DNA of 64,000 nt, from assembly GCF_963676935.1 (NCBI RefSeq), contig NZ_OY781470.1:1398680-1462679 (forward strand), in the 5' to 3' direction. Within the stretch, counting starts at the first letter, position 1; every line of letters starts with the position of its first letter. The position numbers and the translations under genes were made by a program. This DNA is from Halarcobacter sp. (GTDB lineage: Bacteria; Campylobacterota; Campylobacteria; Campylobacterales; Arcobacteraceae). The notes under the pieces were generated by a model. The model was not told where the DNA came from. It saw only the letters and a list, made by a program, of their open reading frames with translations, and did not search any database. Positions 1-9,179 of the stretch are shown here, in pieces.

Positions 1-329
1 TTTTCATAATCATCAATAGTAACTGTAAAAATTCTATCTTCACCATCTTTATTTTCCATTTTAACAACCCTATCAGCTTCAGTTAGTTTTTGAATCTCTA
101 AAATCCAATGACTATCTGTATCAACTATAGCTTTATTAAAAAACCTCTTATCCTCTTTAAACTGACTAACAATTGATTTTTTTGTACTTAAAAAATCTTC
201 ATAAGAGGAAACATTAAAAAACTCTAAAAACTTTTTATTAACTTCAACTATCTTTGAAAAATTTGTTAAAAAGACAATATTATCTTGAGCATCAAGAAGA
301 AGTTTAGTTTGTTTTGTTACTTCTTCCAC
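1..329 (-). CDS. PAS-domain sensor protein, N-terminal part (runs off the window)
   Basis: The reading frame is open from a GTG at 329 down to the window edge, 109 codons. It reads VEEVTKQTKLLLDAQDN and then a PAS-like segment (LTNFSKIVEVNKKFLEFFNV). In this phylum such a segment usually precedes more PAS domains and a histidine kinase or diguanylate cyclase; that output domain would lie outside the window. The frame overlaps the end of the upstream response regulator by 26 bases. The first residues continue that regulator's coiled coil if a single G is ignored, so this may be the second half of a broken receiver-PAS fusion rather than an independent gene. No strong ribosome binding site precedes the GTG. 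Sensor identity is inferred from the PAS resemblance only. Confidence 0.6.
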   Translation of the reverse strand, partial: MEEVTKQTKLLLDAQDNIVFLTNFSKIVEVNKKFLEFFNVSSYEDFLSTKKSIVSQFKEDKRFFNKAIVDTDSHWILEIQKLTEADRVVKMENKDGEDRIFTVTIDDYE

Positions 330-762
330 CTTTATCTTCAAGGTTTTTTGTGATTTTTTCTAATCTTTTTCTTAAAAATATTGGTTCAACTGCTTTTATC
401 ATACTATCAATTAAATGATATAAATCAATTGGTTTCATAGCATAAGAACTAACTTTTACATCAATTGCTTCTTTTAAAAAATTTGGGTCACTATGTGCGC
501 TTGTTATAACAATAGGGATCTCTTTATCTTTTTCCCTAATAATATTACACATCTCAAGTCCACCCATTCTTGGCATATTTATATCTGTTAAAATAAGATT
601 TAATTGACTATTTTCATAATATTTTTCAAGTCCTTCTTTACCGTCTTTAGCAACAACAACCTGATTTACTATACTACTAATTGTTTTACTTGTAAATTCA
701 CGAACTTCATCTTCATCTTCTACATATAAAACATTAATGTCTTTTAAAATCTCTTTATTCAT
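304..762 (-). CDS. Response regulator receiver protein (single receiver domain with coiled tail)
   Basis: This 152-residue protein has one receiver domain: the acidic pair in YVEDED near residues 15-18, the phosphoacceptor Asp in LILTDINMPRMGG near residue 60, the Ser/Thr switch in IVITSAHS, and the Lys of YAMKPID. All canonical residues are present, so phosphorylation is expected. The last 25 residues form a helical linker (RLEKITKNLEDK) ending abruptly in GGRSNKTN. There is no DNA-binding domain. It lies downstream of kdsB and of a PAS histidine kinase on the same strand, which could be its partner. The C-terminus may result from a one-base shift relative to the following PAS frame. Confidence 0.85.
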   Translation of the reverse strand: MNKEILKDINVLYVEDEDEVREFTSKTISSIVNQVVVAKDGKEGLEKYYENSQLNLILTDINMPRMGGLEMCNIIREKDKEIPIVITSAHSDPNFLKEAIDVKVSSYAMKPIDLYHLIDSMIKAVEPIFLRKRLEKITKNLEDKGGRSNKTN

Positions 763-813
763 ACTAATATATACCTTTAAAAAAATATAAGATATTATTG
801 TATCATAAATTAT

Positions 814-1539
814 TTAATTTACAAAAATTTTTAAAGCATTTCTTAAATCTTGTTCAGTATCAATACCAAATGACTTCGATTCAACTTTTACCATTGCTAT
901 ATTTTTACCATTATCCAAGGCTCTTAATTGTTCTAATTTTTCTATTTTTTCTAATTTAGATGTAGATAACTTACAAAAATTATTTAATGATTTTTTAGTA
1001 AAACCATAAATTCCCAAGTGTCCATTATAAGAAGAGTTTTCATAGTGGTCTCTATGATATGGTATTTTTGCTCTTGAAAAATAGATAGCATTTAAGTGTT
1101 CATCTAAAATTACTTTAACATGATTTGGGTCATCTGCTAACTCTGAACTAATTGATTTATAACAACTTACAATCATTATATCTTCTTTATTCTCTTTTAC
1201 ACGCTTAACTCTATTTATAACTTTTTCAATTACACTAGTTTCTATAAATGGCTCATCTGCTTGCACATTTATAATAATATCATCCTCAGCTAAATTCAAA
1301 ATATTTGCTGCTTCATTTATTCTGTCTGTACCACTTTGGTGCTCACTTGAAGTTAATACGGCTTTAAATCCATGTTCTTGTGCTAATTTAATAACTTCTT
1401 GTGAGTCTGTTGCTATAACTACTTCATCTAAATCACTAACTTGCTTTGCAGTTTTTATTACCATTGGTAAACCTAAAATATCTACTAATATTTTATTTTC
1501 AAATCTGCTAGAATTAAGTCGTGCAGGTATAATAATCAT
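814..1539 (-). CDS. kdsB: 3-deoxy-manno-octulosonate cytidylyltransferase (CMP-Kdo synthetase)
   Basis: KdsB activates Kdo with CTP to give CMP-Kdo, which is added to lipid A in the LPS inner core; it acts in the cytoplasm. The 241-residue length is typical. The N-terminal nucleotide-binding motif IIIPARLNSSRFENK, the metal/substrate motif INVQADEPFI and the C-terminal EKLEQLRAL (usually EQLRWL) are all visible. It sits 9 bases downstream of a histidine kinase and 51 bases upstream of a response regulator, all on the minus strand. Function is clear from family motifs; the link to the surrounding signalling genes looks incidental. Confidence 0.95.
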   Translation of the reverse strand: MIIIPARLNSSRFENKILVDILGLPMVIKTAKQVSDLDEVVIATDSQEVIKLAQEHGFKAVLTSSEHQSGTDRINEAANILNLAEDDIIINVQADEPFIETSVIEKVINRVKRVKENKEDIMIVSCYKSISSELADDPNHVKVILDEHLNAIYFSRAKIPYHRDHYENSSYNGHLGIYGFTKKSLNNFCKLSTSKLEKIEKLEQLRALDNGKNIAMVKVESKSFGIDTEQDLRNALKIFVN

Positions 1540-1548
1540 ATAAAATCC

Positions 1549-3036
1549 TTAATTTATTGGTATAGAAATTTTAACTAAAATTCCATCCTTGTCATTTGTT
1601 ACTGTAATAACACCTTGCAATTGTAAATTAACAATTAATTTACTTATGTATAGTCCTAATCCTACACCATGCTTTTTCTCTTTTGTTGAGAAGTATGGTT
1701 CAAAAATTTTATGTAGTATATCTTCTGAAATACCACCCAAATTATCTTTTATTTCAAATATAATTTTATCCTCATTATGGTATTGTAGGATTTCTATTTT
1801 TGCATTATTTTTACTTTTTCTTTTATATTGTTCATTAGAATTTATTAATATATTTGTAAGTACAGTTATTAATTCTTCTTCAAATGTTGAAAATTCAAAA
1901 TCTTTATCAAGTTTTGTATTTATATTAATATTTTTATCTATATCAATTCTTCTTAGAACAGTATTTATTATTTTTTCTGCATTTGTAATAGTTTCTTTTG
2001 AATTATTTTTTATAAAATGTTGAAAGTTCTCAATAGTTTTAGATAACTTGTCTGCTTCATTTTTTATTTTATCTAAAGATTTTATGGCATCATCTTGATT
2101 AGGATTAATTCCCATAGAGTAATCAAGTTCTAATTTTTGTGCTTGTACTGAAATAAGATTTAGAGGTTGTCTCCATTCATGTGATAATTTTTGTAAAGTT
2201 TCTGTAATAATCAATAGTTTTGATTGGTTTTTTAAAATATTATTTTTTTCAATAATCTCTTTTTTTGCATTAAGAATCTCTTGTTCTAAAATTATTGCTT
2301 CATCTTTTAGATCAAGTTGATTTGATATATCAAATATCAAAGAAGTATAACCGGTAACATCTCCATATTTATTGTACATTGGTTTGATTTTTATATTAAT
2401 AAAAAATGAATCATTATTATATTTTAAAGCTTTAATTTTCCCACTAAACTCTTGTTGTGCTTCTAAAGTCTTATCAATGTTTTCAAATATAATCTTATCA
2501 GTATTTTCATCTAAAAGTTTTTTATATGGGGTGTTTATGATATCATCTTTTTTATATCCAAAAAGTTTTAAAAATGCATTACTAACCTTTGTAATGTAAC
2601 CATGTAAATCAATATGCATCGAAACTACATAATCATCTAAAATTTCATCGTCTGAAACTTGTGATGTAATATCTTTTGTATTTATTACAAACAAAGATTT
2701 ATTTAACATTGTTGAGATTGTAATTTTAAGATAAACCTTCTCTTTATCTTTTCTTATACATACTAAATCTATTTCTGCTTTGTATTTTTTACTTTGAGAA
2801 GTATCGACATTTAATAACTCCAAAAAAGGGTTTATAAATTCGCTTTTCATATAATTTATAAGTTTTGTATTTATTAATTCATCTTTATTAAATCCAAGAA
2901 TTGGCATAAAGGCATTATTAACATAGATCAATTTTGTTGATTTATCAATTATACCTATTCCATCCCATGAGTTATTAATAATTTCTTGCAACTCTTTGTT
3001 GTTTCTTTTTAATTTTTCAATATCTTCTAAAGACAA
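1549..3036 (-). CDS. Cytosolic PAS-PAS sensor histidine kinase
   Basis: This 495-residue protein has no transmembrane segment. Two PAS domains are seen (about residues 15-125, beginning IINNSWDGIGIIDKSTKLIY; and about 135-245, with FLKLFGYKKDDI), then a coiled coil, then a HisKA region with the H box LSHEWRQPLNLIS near residue 285. The ATPase domain follows, with N box TNILINSNEQY, G1 box DNLGGISED and G2 box GVGLGLYISKLI. All catalytic motifs are intact. The signal is unknown; the cytosolic location suggests an internal cue such as redox state. It is divergent from polA (72-base gap) and followed by kdsB and then a lone receiver protein that may be its phosphorylation partner. Confidence 0.9.
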   Translation of the reverse strand: MSLEDIEKLKRNNKELQEIINNSWDGIGIIDKSTKLIYVNNAFMPILGFNKDELINTKLINYMKSEFINPFLELLNVDTSQSKKYKAEIDLVCIRKDKEKVYLKITISTMLNKSLFVINTKDITSQVSDDEILDDYVVSMHIDLHGYITKVSNAFLKLFGYKKDDIINTPYKKLLDENTDKIIFENIDKTLEAQQEFSGKIKALKYNNDSFFINIKIKPMYNKYGDVTGYTSLIFDISNQLDLKDEAIILEQEILNAKKEIIEKNNILKNQSKLLIITETLQKLSHEWRQPLNLISVQAQKLELDYSMGINPNQDDAIKSLDKIKNEADKLSKTIENFQHFIKNNSKETITNAEKIINTVLRRIDIDKNININTKLDKDFEFSTFEEELITVLTNILINSNEQYKRKSKNNAKIEILQYHNEDKIIFEIKDNLGGISEDILHKIFEPYFSTKEKKHGVGLGLYISKLIVNLQLQGVITVTNDKDGILVKISIPIN

Positions 3037-3108
3037 TACAAAACCTTGTTTTTAAGTGATATTATTATATTATAAAATCTTTAAACAACCATATGAAAGA
3101 AGATATTA

Positions 3109-5796
3109 ATGAAAAAAACTATTACAATTATTGATACTTTTGGCTTTTTATTTAGAAGTTATTTTGCTTTACCACCATTAAAATCAAAGAGTGGATTTCC
3201 TACAGGTCTTTTAACTGGATTTATGAATTTTGTTTCAAACATAGGAAAAGATTTTCAAACAGATTATTTAGTATTTGCTCTTGATGCAAAAGGTGATACT
3301 TTTAGAAATGAGATTTATGACCAATATAAGGCTCATAGACCTGATGTACCTGAAGATTTATTAAAACAATTACCAATTGCAATTGAGTGGATAGAAAAAA
3401 TGGGATTTCAAACAGCTATGAAAACAGGATTTGAAGCTGATGATATTATTGCTTCAATTGCACATGATGCAAGAGAAAAAGATTTAGAAGTTAGAATTGT
3501 GTCACACGATAAAGATTTATATCAATTAATTGATGATAATAAAATATATCTATTTGATCCAATTAAAAAAAGTATAGTTAATGAAGATAAGTGTTTTGAA
3601 AAATATGGGGTGAGACCTTCACAGTTTATAGATTATCAATCACTTTTAGGTGATAGTGCTGATAATGTGCCTGGAGTAAAGGGTGTAGGTGCAAAAACTG
3701 CAGAAGCATTGATTAAAGAATATGGTTCTTTAGATAAGATTTATGAAAATCTTGAAAATATAGAAAAGACAAGATGGAAAAATCTTTTAACTGAAGGTAA
3801 AGAGATGGCTTATATCTCAAAACAATTAGTAACATTAAATACAGATTGTCATTGTATTGATGAGATAGAAACATATCAATTACCAAAAGAAAATCCAATA
3901 TTAAGGATTGCTGATATTTTATTGGAATATGATTTAAATAGAATCATTGATAGAGTAAATAAAGAGGGTTTAAATTATAAAACTAATATTCCTATAAAAA
4001 TTGAAAAAAAAGTAGAAAATTATGAATATATACTTTTAGATGATGAAAAAAAATTATTAGAAGTTATAAATTCAATTCCTGAAGATACAATTGTTGCTTT
4101 TGATACAGAAACAACAGATATAGATACAAAAAATGCTTCATTGGTAGGTTTTTCATTTTGTTTTGAGAATAACAAAGCATATTATATCCCTATAAATCAC
4201 CAATATTTAGGTGCACCTGCACAAATCTCTTTTGAAATTGTTTCTGAAGCTATAAACAAATTAAATACTAAAAAATTAGTTTTGCAAAACTTCAAATACG
4301 ATTTTTCAATTATTAAAAATGAACTAAATATTGAATTAAAACTTTATGCAGATACAATGATTTTAGCATGGTTATTAAACAGTAGTGAAAGAGTAGGGCT
4401 TGATGCTTTAGCTTCAAAATATTTTGACCACACTATGATAGCTTTTAAAGATGTAGTTAAAAAAGGTGAAAATTTTTCTAATGTAGATATAAATGAAGCT
4501 TGTAATTATGCTGCTGAAGATGCACTATTTACTTATAAAATCTATTTTAAACTTTTAGAAGAATTTAAAGAAATCCAAGCAGAAAACTTGGTAAAAATCG
4601 CTCATGACTATGAATTTGATTTTATTTATGTTTTAGAAAATATGGAAGAAAATGGAATAAAACTTGATATTGAAAAACTAAAAGAATTAAAACAAAAAAG
4701 CAATATATATATTCAAGAATTAACATCAAAAATTTATGAAAAAGCAGGAAGAGAGTTTAATATCAATTCTCCTAAACAATTAGGTACATTACTTTTTGAT
4801 GAATTAAAACTTCCACCATCTAAGAAAACAAAAAGTGGTTATAGTACAAACGAAGTAGTACTTCAAAAACTAAAAGATGCTCATGAGATTGTTCCTTTAT
4901 TATTAGACTACAGAGAATCTTATAAATTACAATCTACATATATTGAACCCTTATTAAATTTAGCAAAAAAAGATGATAAAAATAGAATCTATACATCATT
5001 TTTACAAACCGGAACTGCAACAGGTAGATTAAGTTCAAAAAATCCAAACCTACAAAACATCCCTGTTAGAAGTGAAGCAGGGGGACTAATTAGAAGTGCC
5101 TTTATACCTAAAGATGGATATAAGCTTGTTGGTATTGATTATTCACAAATAGAATTAAGACTTTTAGCACATTTTTCTCAAGATGAAGCTTTAGTTGAAG
5201 CATTTAAAGCAAATAAAGATATTCATAGACAAACAGCTGTAAAAATATTTGGAGAAGAGTTAGCTGATTCTAAAAGATCTATCGCCAAATCAATAAACTT
5301 TGGATTACTTTATGGAATGGGTAGTAGAAAACTTGGAGATACATTAGGAATACCTGCAAAAGAAGCAAAACAATATATTGATGCTTATTTTGAAAACTTT
5401 GTTAGTGTTAAAGAATATTTAAAATCTATTGAAAATAAAGCATTAGAAAATGGTTTTGTAGAGACTTTAATAGGTAGAAGAAGAGTTTTTGATTTTGATT
5501 CTGCAAATGCTATGATGAAAGCTGCTTTTTTAAGAGAATCAGTAAATACACTTTTTCAAGGTAGTGCAGCAGATTTAATAAAACTAGCAATGATTGATAT
5601 ATATAAAAAGTATAAAAACAACGATAAAATCAATATGTTATTGCAAATCCATGATGAATTAATATTTGAAATAGAAGAATCAGAAGTAGATAAAATAACG
5701 AAAGATATTGTAGATATAATGGAAAATATATATAAATTAAATGTACCTCTAAAGGTCTCAAAAAGTATAGGAATGTCTTGGCAAGAACTTAAATAG
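3109..5796 (+). CDS. polA: DNA polymerase I with active-looking proofreading domain
   Basis: DNA polymerase I fills gaps and removes RNA primers during replication and repair. The 895 residues contain an N-terminal 5'-3' nuclease (TGFEADDIIAS, GDSADNVPGVKGVG), a central 3'-5' exonuclease and a C-terminal family A polymerase. All three exonuclease motifs are present: AFDTETTDID (Exo I), LQNFKYDFSI (Exo II) and YAAEDALFTY (Exo III), so proofreading should be intact. Polymerase motif A (VGIDYSQIELRLLAHF), the O helix (RSIAKSINFGLLYG) and motif C (QIHDELIFE) are all seen. It is a single transcription unit with a short AT-rich gap on both sides. Confidence 0.97.
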   Translation: MKKTITIIDTFGFLFRSYFALPPLKSKSGFPTGLLTGFMNFVSNIGKDFQTDYLVFALDAKGDTFRNEIYDQYKAHRPDVPEDLLKQLPIAIEWIEKMGFQTAMKTGFEADDIIASIAHDAREKDLEVRIVSHDKDLYQLIDDNKIYLFDPIKKSIVNEDKCFEKYGVRPSQFIDYQSLLGDSADNVPGVKGVGAKTAEALIKEYGSLDKIYENLENIEKTRWKNLLTEGKEMAYISKQLVTLNTDCHCIDEIETYQLPKENPILRIADILLEYDLNRIIDRVNKEGLNYKTNIPIKIEKKVENYEYILLDDEKKLLEVINSIPEDTIVAFDTETTDIDTKNASLVGFSFCFENNKAYYIPINHQYLGAPAQISFEIVSEAINKLNTKKLVLQNFKYDFSIIKNELNIELKLYADTMILAWLLNSSERVGLDALASKYFDHTMIAFKDVVKKGENFSNVDINEACNYAAEDALFTYKIYFKLLEEFKEIQAENLVKIAHDYEFDFIYVLENMEENGIKLDIEKLKELKQKSNIYIQELTSKIYEKAGREFNINSPKQLGTLLFDELKLPPSKKTKSGYSTNEVVLQKLKDAHEIVPLLLDYRESYKLQSTYIEPLLNLAKKDDKNRIYTSFLQTGTATGRLSSKNPNLQNIPVRSEAGGLIRSAFIPKDGYKLVGIDYSQIELRLLAHFSQDEALVEAFKANKDIHRQTAVKIFGEELADSKRSIAKSINFGLLYGMGSRKLGDTLGIPAKEAKQYIDAYFENFVSVKEYLKSIENKALENGFVETLIGRRRVFDFDSANAMMKAAFLRESVNTLFQGSAADLIKLAMIDIYKKYKNNDKINMLLQIHDELIFEIEESEVDKITKDIVDIMENIYKLNVPLKVSKSIGMSWQELK

Positions 5797-5839
5797 ATTA
5801 AAAATATTTACTTTTTCTTTATTTTTTAATAATTTTCTT

Positions 5840-5868
5840 TTGACATTTGAATTCAATTTTGTTAAAAT
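5840..5868 (+). promoter_or_regulatory. Predicted sigma70-type promoter for the downstream response regulator
   Basis: A perfect -35 hexamer TTGACA (5840-5845) is followed after exactly 17 bases by a near-consensus -10, TAAAAT (5863-5868). The regulator's ATG is 33 bases further on at 5901. The region is AT-rich, so chance matches are possible, but a perfect TTGACA at ideal spacing just upstream of a start is good support. Confidence 0.55.
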
Positions 5869-5900
5869 AAGTTTCTAAAATATTTACAAAAGAGTCAAAC

Positions 5901-6602
5901 ATGATAAAAACATTAAAAAACATTAGAAAATTGTACAATGCAAAATTACTTTTTGTTAGTAATGATAGTTCATTAAGTACAACTATAGAAAATGAATTTG
6001 ATGAATACTTCAAAGAATTATCTTTGGTAGAAAGCTCAGATGAAGCAATAGAAAAACTAGAAGAAACAAATTTTGATATGATTATAATTGATACTGATGT
6101 TTCTGCTAAAGATTTTGAAGAAGCATGCTCTGCTATATCAAATGCTGCACCATCATTACCTAAAATTATTATTTCAAATAATGATAACAATGATGATATT
6201 GTTACAGCTATAAATAGTAGTGCATACACATTTTTAACAAAACCTTTAAAATCAAAAGATATAAAGTTGGCAGTTATAATGTGTTTAAATCAAACAAAAA
6301 GAGGTGACAAAATAGAATTCCAAGATGGTATTTATTTTGATGAATATAGAGATCAATTCTTTAAACCTGGTGGTGTACTTATTGACTTTACAAGACTTGA
6401 AAAAGGTTTTATGAAACTTCTAATTAGTAAAAAAGGTGATATTGTAGATTATGATACAATCAAGAGTGTAGTTTGGAAAGGTAAAAATATGTCTATTTAT
6501 ACAATGAGAAATATTGTAAATAAAATTAGACAAAAAACTTACTATGAAATTATAAAGAATCATTCAAATAAAGGTTATACAATTGATAGTCCGAAAAAAT
6601 AG
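5901..6602 (+). CDS. OmpR-like response regulator with an atypical receiver
   Basis: This 233-residue protein has an N-terminal receiver-like domain and a C-terminal winged helix ending RNIVNKIRQKTYYE and SNKGYTID, as in OmpR-family DNA-binding domains. The receiver is non-standard. The usual acidic pair at the end of strand 1 is reduced (LFVSNDSS instead of a typical VEDD). The phosphoacceptor position Asp (DMIIIDTDV) and the Lys (FLTKPLK) remain. It may work with weak or no phosphorylation, as known for some orphan regulators of this phylum. No kinase is adjacent. It is followed by two short genes and a receiver-PAS protein on the same strand. Confidence 0.82.
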   Translation: MIKTLKNIRKLYNAKLLFVSNDSSLSTTIENEFDEYFKELSLVESSDEAIEKLEETNFDMIIIDTDVSAKDFEEACSAISNAAPSLPKIIISNNDNNDDIVTAINSSAYTFLTKPLKSKDIKLAVIMCLNQTKRGDKIEFQDGIYFDEYRDQFFKPGGVLIDFTRLEKGFMKLLISKKGDIVDYDTIKSVVWKGKNMSIYTMRNIVNKIRQKTYYEIIKNHSNKGYTIDSPKK

Positions 6603-6632
6603 TCAATTGTAAAATTAATATTAATAAATTCA

Positions 6633-6827
6633 ATGGAAGAAAAAATTGTATCTAAAGAGGAACTTATTCAACTTTTCGAGGATCAAAAATTACTTGATAC
6701 TGGGAAAGGTTGGATGATGGGTGATTATGAAGTGGAAATTATCGCACTTCATGAAATAGATCCTAAATTTTTGCAAGATGTAACAAATGCAAAGTTCTAT
6801 AAGTTAAAACCAAAAGAGGGGAAATAA
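6633..6827 (+). CDS. Small conserved-looking protein of unknown function
   Basis: A 64-residue soluble protein (MEEKIVSKEELIQLFEDQKL...) with no recognisable motif, signal peptide or cysteine. It starts 30 bases after the preceding regulator and ends 3 bases before the next gene, so it is probably co-transcribed. No clear Shine-Dalgarno sequence is seen before the ATG, so the start is tentative. Codon use and amino-acid balance look like a real gene. I do not recognise the family. Confidence 0.6.
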   Translation: MEEKIVSKEELIQLFEDQKLLDTGKGWMMGDYEVEIIALHEIDPKFLQDVTNAKFYKLKPKEGK

Positions 6828-6830
6828 ATA

Positions 6831-7091
6831 ATGTCACACTGTCCATACTGTGGAAAAAAAATAGCTATGAGTAAAGCATTTTGCTCGCGTAGTTGTAAAG
6901 AGAACTATTTTCAATTGATTGCAATACAAGTTCCAAAACCATTTTTAAAAAGAATCTTTATATTTAGTACTCCTGAAGAAAGAGAAAAAGAGATAGAAAA
7001 CTTCGCAAATAGACATGGTTGGAGAATTGATTTACTGCAAAAAAAGATAGATGAATTAGCAGTAGAGTATGGATTCATTGAAACAAAATAA
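6831..7091 (+). CDS. Small zinc-ribbon protein of unknown function
   Basis: This 86-residue protein begins MSHCPYCGKKIAMSKAFCSR and has four Cys in a CxxC...CxxxC arrangement (HCPYCGKK and AFCSRSCKENY), a probable treble-clef or TRASH-like zinc site. The remainder is helical and charged, with no membrane segment. It follows the 64-residue gene by 3 bases and overlaps the start of the receiver-PAS gene by 23 bases, so the three are probably co-transcribed and translationally coupled. Zinc binding is inferred from the cysteine pattern; its partner is unknown. Confidence 0.7.
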   Translation: MSHCPYCGKKIAMSKAFCSRSCKENYFQLIAIQVPKPFLKRIFIFSTPEEREKEIENFANRHGWRIDLLQKKIDELAVEYGFIETK

Positions 7092-8361
7092 TACTAATAT
7101 TACACTTGATAATAGTATATTAAATCAATCACAAATTTTATATGTTGAAGATGATGAACTTATTAGAAATGAAACATTTTCAATTTTAGAAAGATTTTTC
7201 AAAAAAGTATTTATTGCAAAAGATGGTAAAGAAGCTCTTGACATTTACCATGAAAACAAATCAGATATTGAATTAATACTTACAGATATAAATATGCCTA
7301 TAATGGATGGTATTGAATTTATCACTGAAGTTAGAAAAGAAGATGATGAAACACCAGTTCTTGTAGTAACTGCATTTAATGATGTTTCATTGCTTATAAA
7401 AGTTATTAAACTTAATGTATCTGATTATATTGTAAAACCTATGCAAATGAATGCTACATTAAAAATATTAAATAAGATACTTATAAATAAACATAATCAA
7501 AAAATGGTTTTGAAGCAGAAAAATGAACTTCAAATCTATAAAGATATTTTAGATAAAGAAAATTTAGTTAGTGAAACAGACTTAAATGGTATTATAACTT
7601 ACGCTAATGATATTTTTTGTGAAGTTTCAGGATACACAAAAGAGGAATTAATTGGTGTAAACCATAATATAGTAAGACACCCTGATGTATCACCTAAAAT
7701 ATATGAAAATATGTGGAATACTATCCAAAATAAACAAGTTTGGAAGGGAAAAATTAAGAATAAAGCAAAAGATGGTTCTGCATATTATGTCAAATCTACA
7801 GTTTTTCCTATTTTAGATGAAGATGGAAATATTGAAAAATATGTTGCAAGTAGATTTCTAATCACTGAAGATGAGGAAGAAAGACATAAATTAAAAAAAT
7901 ACATAATGCATCAAAAAACACAACAAGTAAAACATGAAAAACAGCTTCAAGATGAATTTGATGATGCCTTACATTATGCCAAAATGCAAAAAGACCAACA
8001 AGTAGCAAAATTTATTCATGAATTAAATGAACAAATTAAGATACTAAGAGCAAAAAATGCAGATGAAAAAGGGAGAGTATTAGGTTTAGAAAAAAACTTA
8101 AAAAATGCTCTAGATAAAAATGATGATCTTCAAAAGGGATATCAAACAAGAATAGAGAAACTTCATTCTACTGCAATAACTGCAGCAGAAGAGTATCAGA
8201 AGATTAAAAAAAGAGATGGAATAATAACAGAAAAATTACAAAAATCTCAAGAAGCTATAAAAACCTTACAAGGTTATATTGATGAATATAGAAAGAAAAT
8301 CAGCGATTTAGAAGATGTAATAGCTACATATGAAAAGGAGCATGGTAAAATCACTATTTAG
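7069..8361 (+). CDS. Receiver-PAS protein with long coiled-coil tail, no kinase domain
   Basis: The 430-residue protein has an intact receiver (about residues 20-140: YVEDDE, ILTDINMPIMDG, VVTAFND, YIVKPMQ), an Aer-like PAS domain (about 160-270) with GYTKEELIGVNHNIVRHPD, and then roughly 150 residues of charged coiled coil. There is no HisKA/HATPase, GGDEF or DNA-binding domain, so the output is probably protein-protein contact. The HNIVRHPD signature resembles the FAD-binding PAS of Aer, suggesting redox or energy sensing. The ATG at 7069 lies inside the preceding zinc-ribbon gene; a start slightly downstream cannot be excluded. Its 3' end overlaps the convergent lgt by 8 bases. Confidence 0.85.
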   Translation: MDSLKQNNTNITLDNSILNQSQILYVEDDELIRNETFSILERFFKKVFIAKDGKEALDIYHENKSDIELILTDINMPIMDGIEFITEVRKEDDETPVLVVTAFNDVSLLIKVIKLNVSDYIVKPMQMNATLKILNKILINKHNQKMVLKQKNELQIYKDILDKENLVSETDLNGIITYANDIFCEVSGYTKEELIGVNHNIVRHPDVSPKIYENMWNTIQNKQVWKGKIKNKAKDGSAYYVKSTVFPILDEDGNIEKYVASRFLITEDEEERHKLKKYIMHQKTQQVKHEKQLQDEFDDALHYAKMQKDQQVAKFIHELNEQIKILRAKNADEKGRVLGLEKNLKNALDKNDDLQKGYQTRIEKLHSTAITAAEEYQKIKKRDGIITEKLQKSQEAIKTLQGYIDEYRKKISDLEDVIATYEKEHGKITI

Positions 8362-9172
8362 ACGCTGTTTTTTTTGAAATAAAAAGTAGTAGTAAAATAC
8401 AAAAAAAAGCAAATATTCCTGAGATAAGCATCCCCATAGTTAGCCATCCACCATATAAAAACCCAAGTTGAATATCAGGTTGTCTGTAAAATTCAGCTAT
8501 TATTCTAGTTATTGAATAAAGAATTCCATACATTATTGCTAACTGTCCATCAAAAGTTTTTCTTTTTCTATAAATAAAAAGTATTACAAAAACTAAAATA
8601 CCTTCTAAAGCCCCTTCATATAGTTGAGATGGATGTCTTAAAATACCATCTACATATATGCCCCAAGGAACATCAGTAACTCTACCAACTAATTCTTGAT
8701 TGAAAAAATTACCTATTCTTCCAAATACGTAAGCTCCCGAAATACCTAAAACAGAAATATCGGTAATAAACCAGAAGGATACCTTATGTTTTTTACAAAA
8801 AAGTAAAGAGGCTATTAAAAACCCTATAAATGCACCATGATAACTCATTCCTGATATACCAGTATATACACCATCAATAAATGGATTAAATATTTGCCAA
8901 GGATGAGTCAAATAATACATAGTTTGAGTATCATAAAATAATACATAGCCCAATCTAGCACCTAATATTACACCAATCTCTGCCCACCAAATATATGAAT
9001 CAAAAAGTTCATTTGATATTGGTAACTTATCATGTTTTATAAACCATTTTGCAATAAATATTGCAGAGATTAGTGCTAGGGCATACATTATTCCATACCA
9101 GTGAACAGCAATAGAACCTATATTAAATGCAACTGGATTAAAGTTAGAATAAATATTTTGCCAAAATTCCAT
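8354..9172 (-). CDS. lgt: Prolipoprotein diacylglyceryl transferase
   Basis: Lgt transfers diacylglycerol from phosphatidylglycerol to the lipobox Cys of prolipoproteins in the inner membrane, the first step of lipoprotein maturation. The 272 residues hold several hydrophobic segments and the family signatures SYHGAFIGFL, GRIGNFFNQELVGRVT (the Lgt signature arginine region) and RHPSQLYEGALEG. It is the last gene of the argF-hemN-FeS-lgt run, 7 bases after the iron-sulfur protein. Candidate substrates in this window include the lipoproteins at 25529 and 38628. Confidence 0.96.
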   Translation of the reverse strand: MEFWQNIYSNFNPVAFNIGSIAVHWYGIMYALALISAIFIAKWFIKHDKLPISNELFDSYIWWAEIGVILGARLGYVLFYDTQTMYYLTHPWQIFNPFIDGVYTGISGMSYHGAFIGFLIASLLFCKKHKVSFWFITDISVLGISGAYVFGRIGNFFNQELVGRVTDVPWGIYVDGILRHPSQLYEGALEGILVFVILFIYRKRKTFDGQLAIMYGILYSITRIIAEFYRQPDIQLGFLYGGWLTMGMLISGIFAFFCILLLLFISKKTASK

Positions 9173-9179
9173 ATTTTCC

